Of a DNA stretch of 64,000 nt, positions 63,769 to 64,000 are shown one piece after another (the first letter of the stretch is position 1; each line of letters opens with the position of its first letter). The stretch lies in assembly GCF_016651435.1 (NCBI RefSeq), contig NZ_JAEPRJ010000001.1:1736001-1800000 (forward strand). Reading direction: 5' to 3'. The translations under genes and the position numbers were made by a program. Below the pieces are notes generated by a model. It made no database searches and was not told where the DNA came from. It worked only from the letters and a program-made list of their open reading frames with translations. This DNA is from Catonella massiliensis (lineage in GTDB: Bacteria > Bacillota > Clostridia > Lachnospirales > Lachnospiraceae).

Positions 63769-64000
63769 TTAGTTTCCATCATCTTTTAATATTGTCATTT
63801 TAGAGTCCTTTAGATGGCAGTACATCTTGCCATCTTCCATGTAAGTCTCAAACTTGCCTACGACTTCTATATCTGTATTATCCTCGGGACGAAGGTTCCT
63901 CTGCTTTAGCTTGTCCTTTGTAGCAAACTCTATACCTTGACTGCAGCATCCCGCCGCATCTGAGATAAAACAATAGTTGTAATACTCTTTTCTAGGCTCA
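63769..64000 (-). CDS. Unknown protein, 5' part beyond the window
   Basis: The last 76 codons are visible, ending in TAA at 63769-63771. The segment has YYNYCFISDAAGCCSQGIEF and YMEDGKMYCHLKD, with a Cys-Cys pair and a later Cys that could bind metal or form a disulfide. I do not recognise a named family. No repeats or membrane segments are seen in this portion. Confidence 0.7.
   Translation of the reverse strand, partial: EPRKEYYNYCFISDAAGCCSQGIEFATKDKLKQRNLRPEDNTDIEVVGKFETYMEDGKMYCHLKDSKMTILKDDGN

Noticed and set aside
1..64000. CRISPR array, transposase or phage genes
   Set aside because: No evenly repeated 24-40 base direct repeats, transposase signature or phage structural gene was seen; the short repeats found are terminators, operators or hairpins.

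Overview
The window comes from a low-GC anaerobic member of the Clostridia, most likely a Lachnospiraceae-type amino-acid and sugar fermenter. This rests on family content (selenium-dependent glycine reductase, YesM/YesN and LplABC-type sugar systems), AGGAGG ribosome binding sites and AT-rich intergenic DNA; I cannot name the species. Almost every gene is on the minus strand. The one clear plus-strand gene is a TetR regulator at 22984-23652. I saw no transposase, CRISPR array or rRNA; the only tRNA found is selenocysteine tRNA.

Layout. 1-553: Fic protein cut by the window edge, followed by a C-terminal scrap of an AAA ATPase. 758-5690: six-gene unit with an ABC ATPase, three membrane proteins and two anchored surface proteins, one containing an internal tandem duplication. 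5932-6549: SGNH hydrolase. 6698-12038: selenium operon selD-selA-selB-LysR; SelD is itself read through an in-frame UGA. 12354-22559: Stickland glycine reductase locus. In transcription order it runs trxB, trxA, grdA (UGA), grdC, grdD, grdX, grdE, grdB (UGA) and a Na+/amino-acid symporter, with intrinsic terminators between blocks. 22984-23900: TetR regulator and a probable small RNA. 23958-27753: glycosyltransferase, selC, DUF3343 protein, yedF and a cysteine-desulfurase-like enzyme. 27755-32343: proteostasis genes tig, clpP, clpX and rarA. 32464-37039: a large helicase-nuclease and a Schlafen/AlbA-type ATP-binding protein. 37216-42509: peptide/nickel-type ABC importer. 42964-44229: unrecognised protein. 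44474-62241: a glycan utilisation locus with LplABC-type importer, GH38, GH4, PfkB kinase, YesMN two-component system, DUF4091 protein and three unrelated phosphoesterases. 62384-64000: YetF protein, BrnT/BrnA toxin-antitoxin pair with three operator-like repeats, and a partial unknown gene.

How it fits together. About 20 kb is nearly self-sufficient for selenoprotein production: selenophosphate synthetase, Sec synthase, SelB, tRNA-Sec, YedF and a selenocysteine-lyase-like enzyme sit beside the glycine reductase that consumes them. Three UGA codons (selD, grdA, grdB) make plain ORF callers split or truncate these genes; the coordinates given here correct that. A phased TTGCAA array downstream of the trxB promoter, and a matching pair upstream of the selD promoter, suggest common control of selenium supply and glycine reduction. 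That regulon is my inference.
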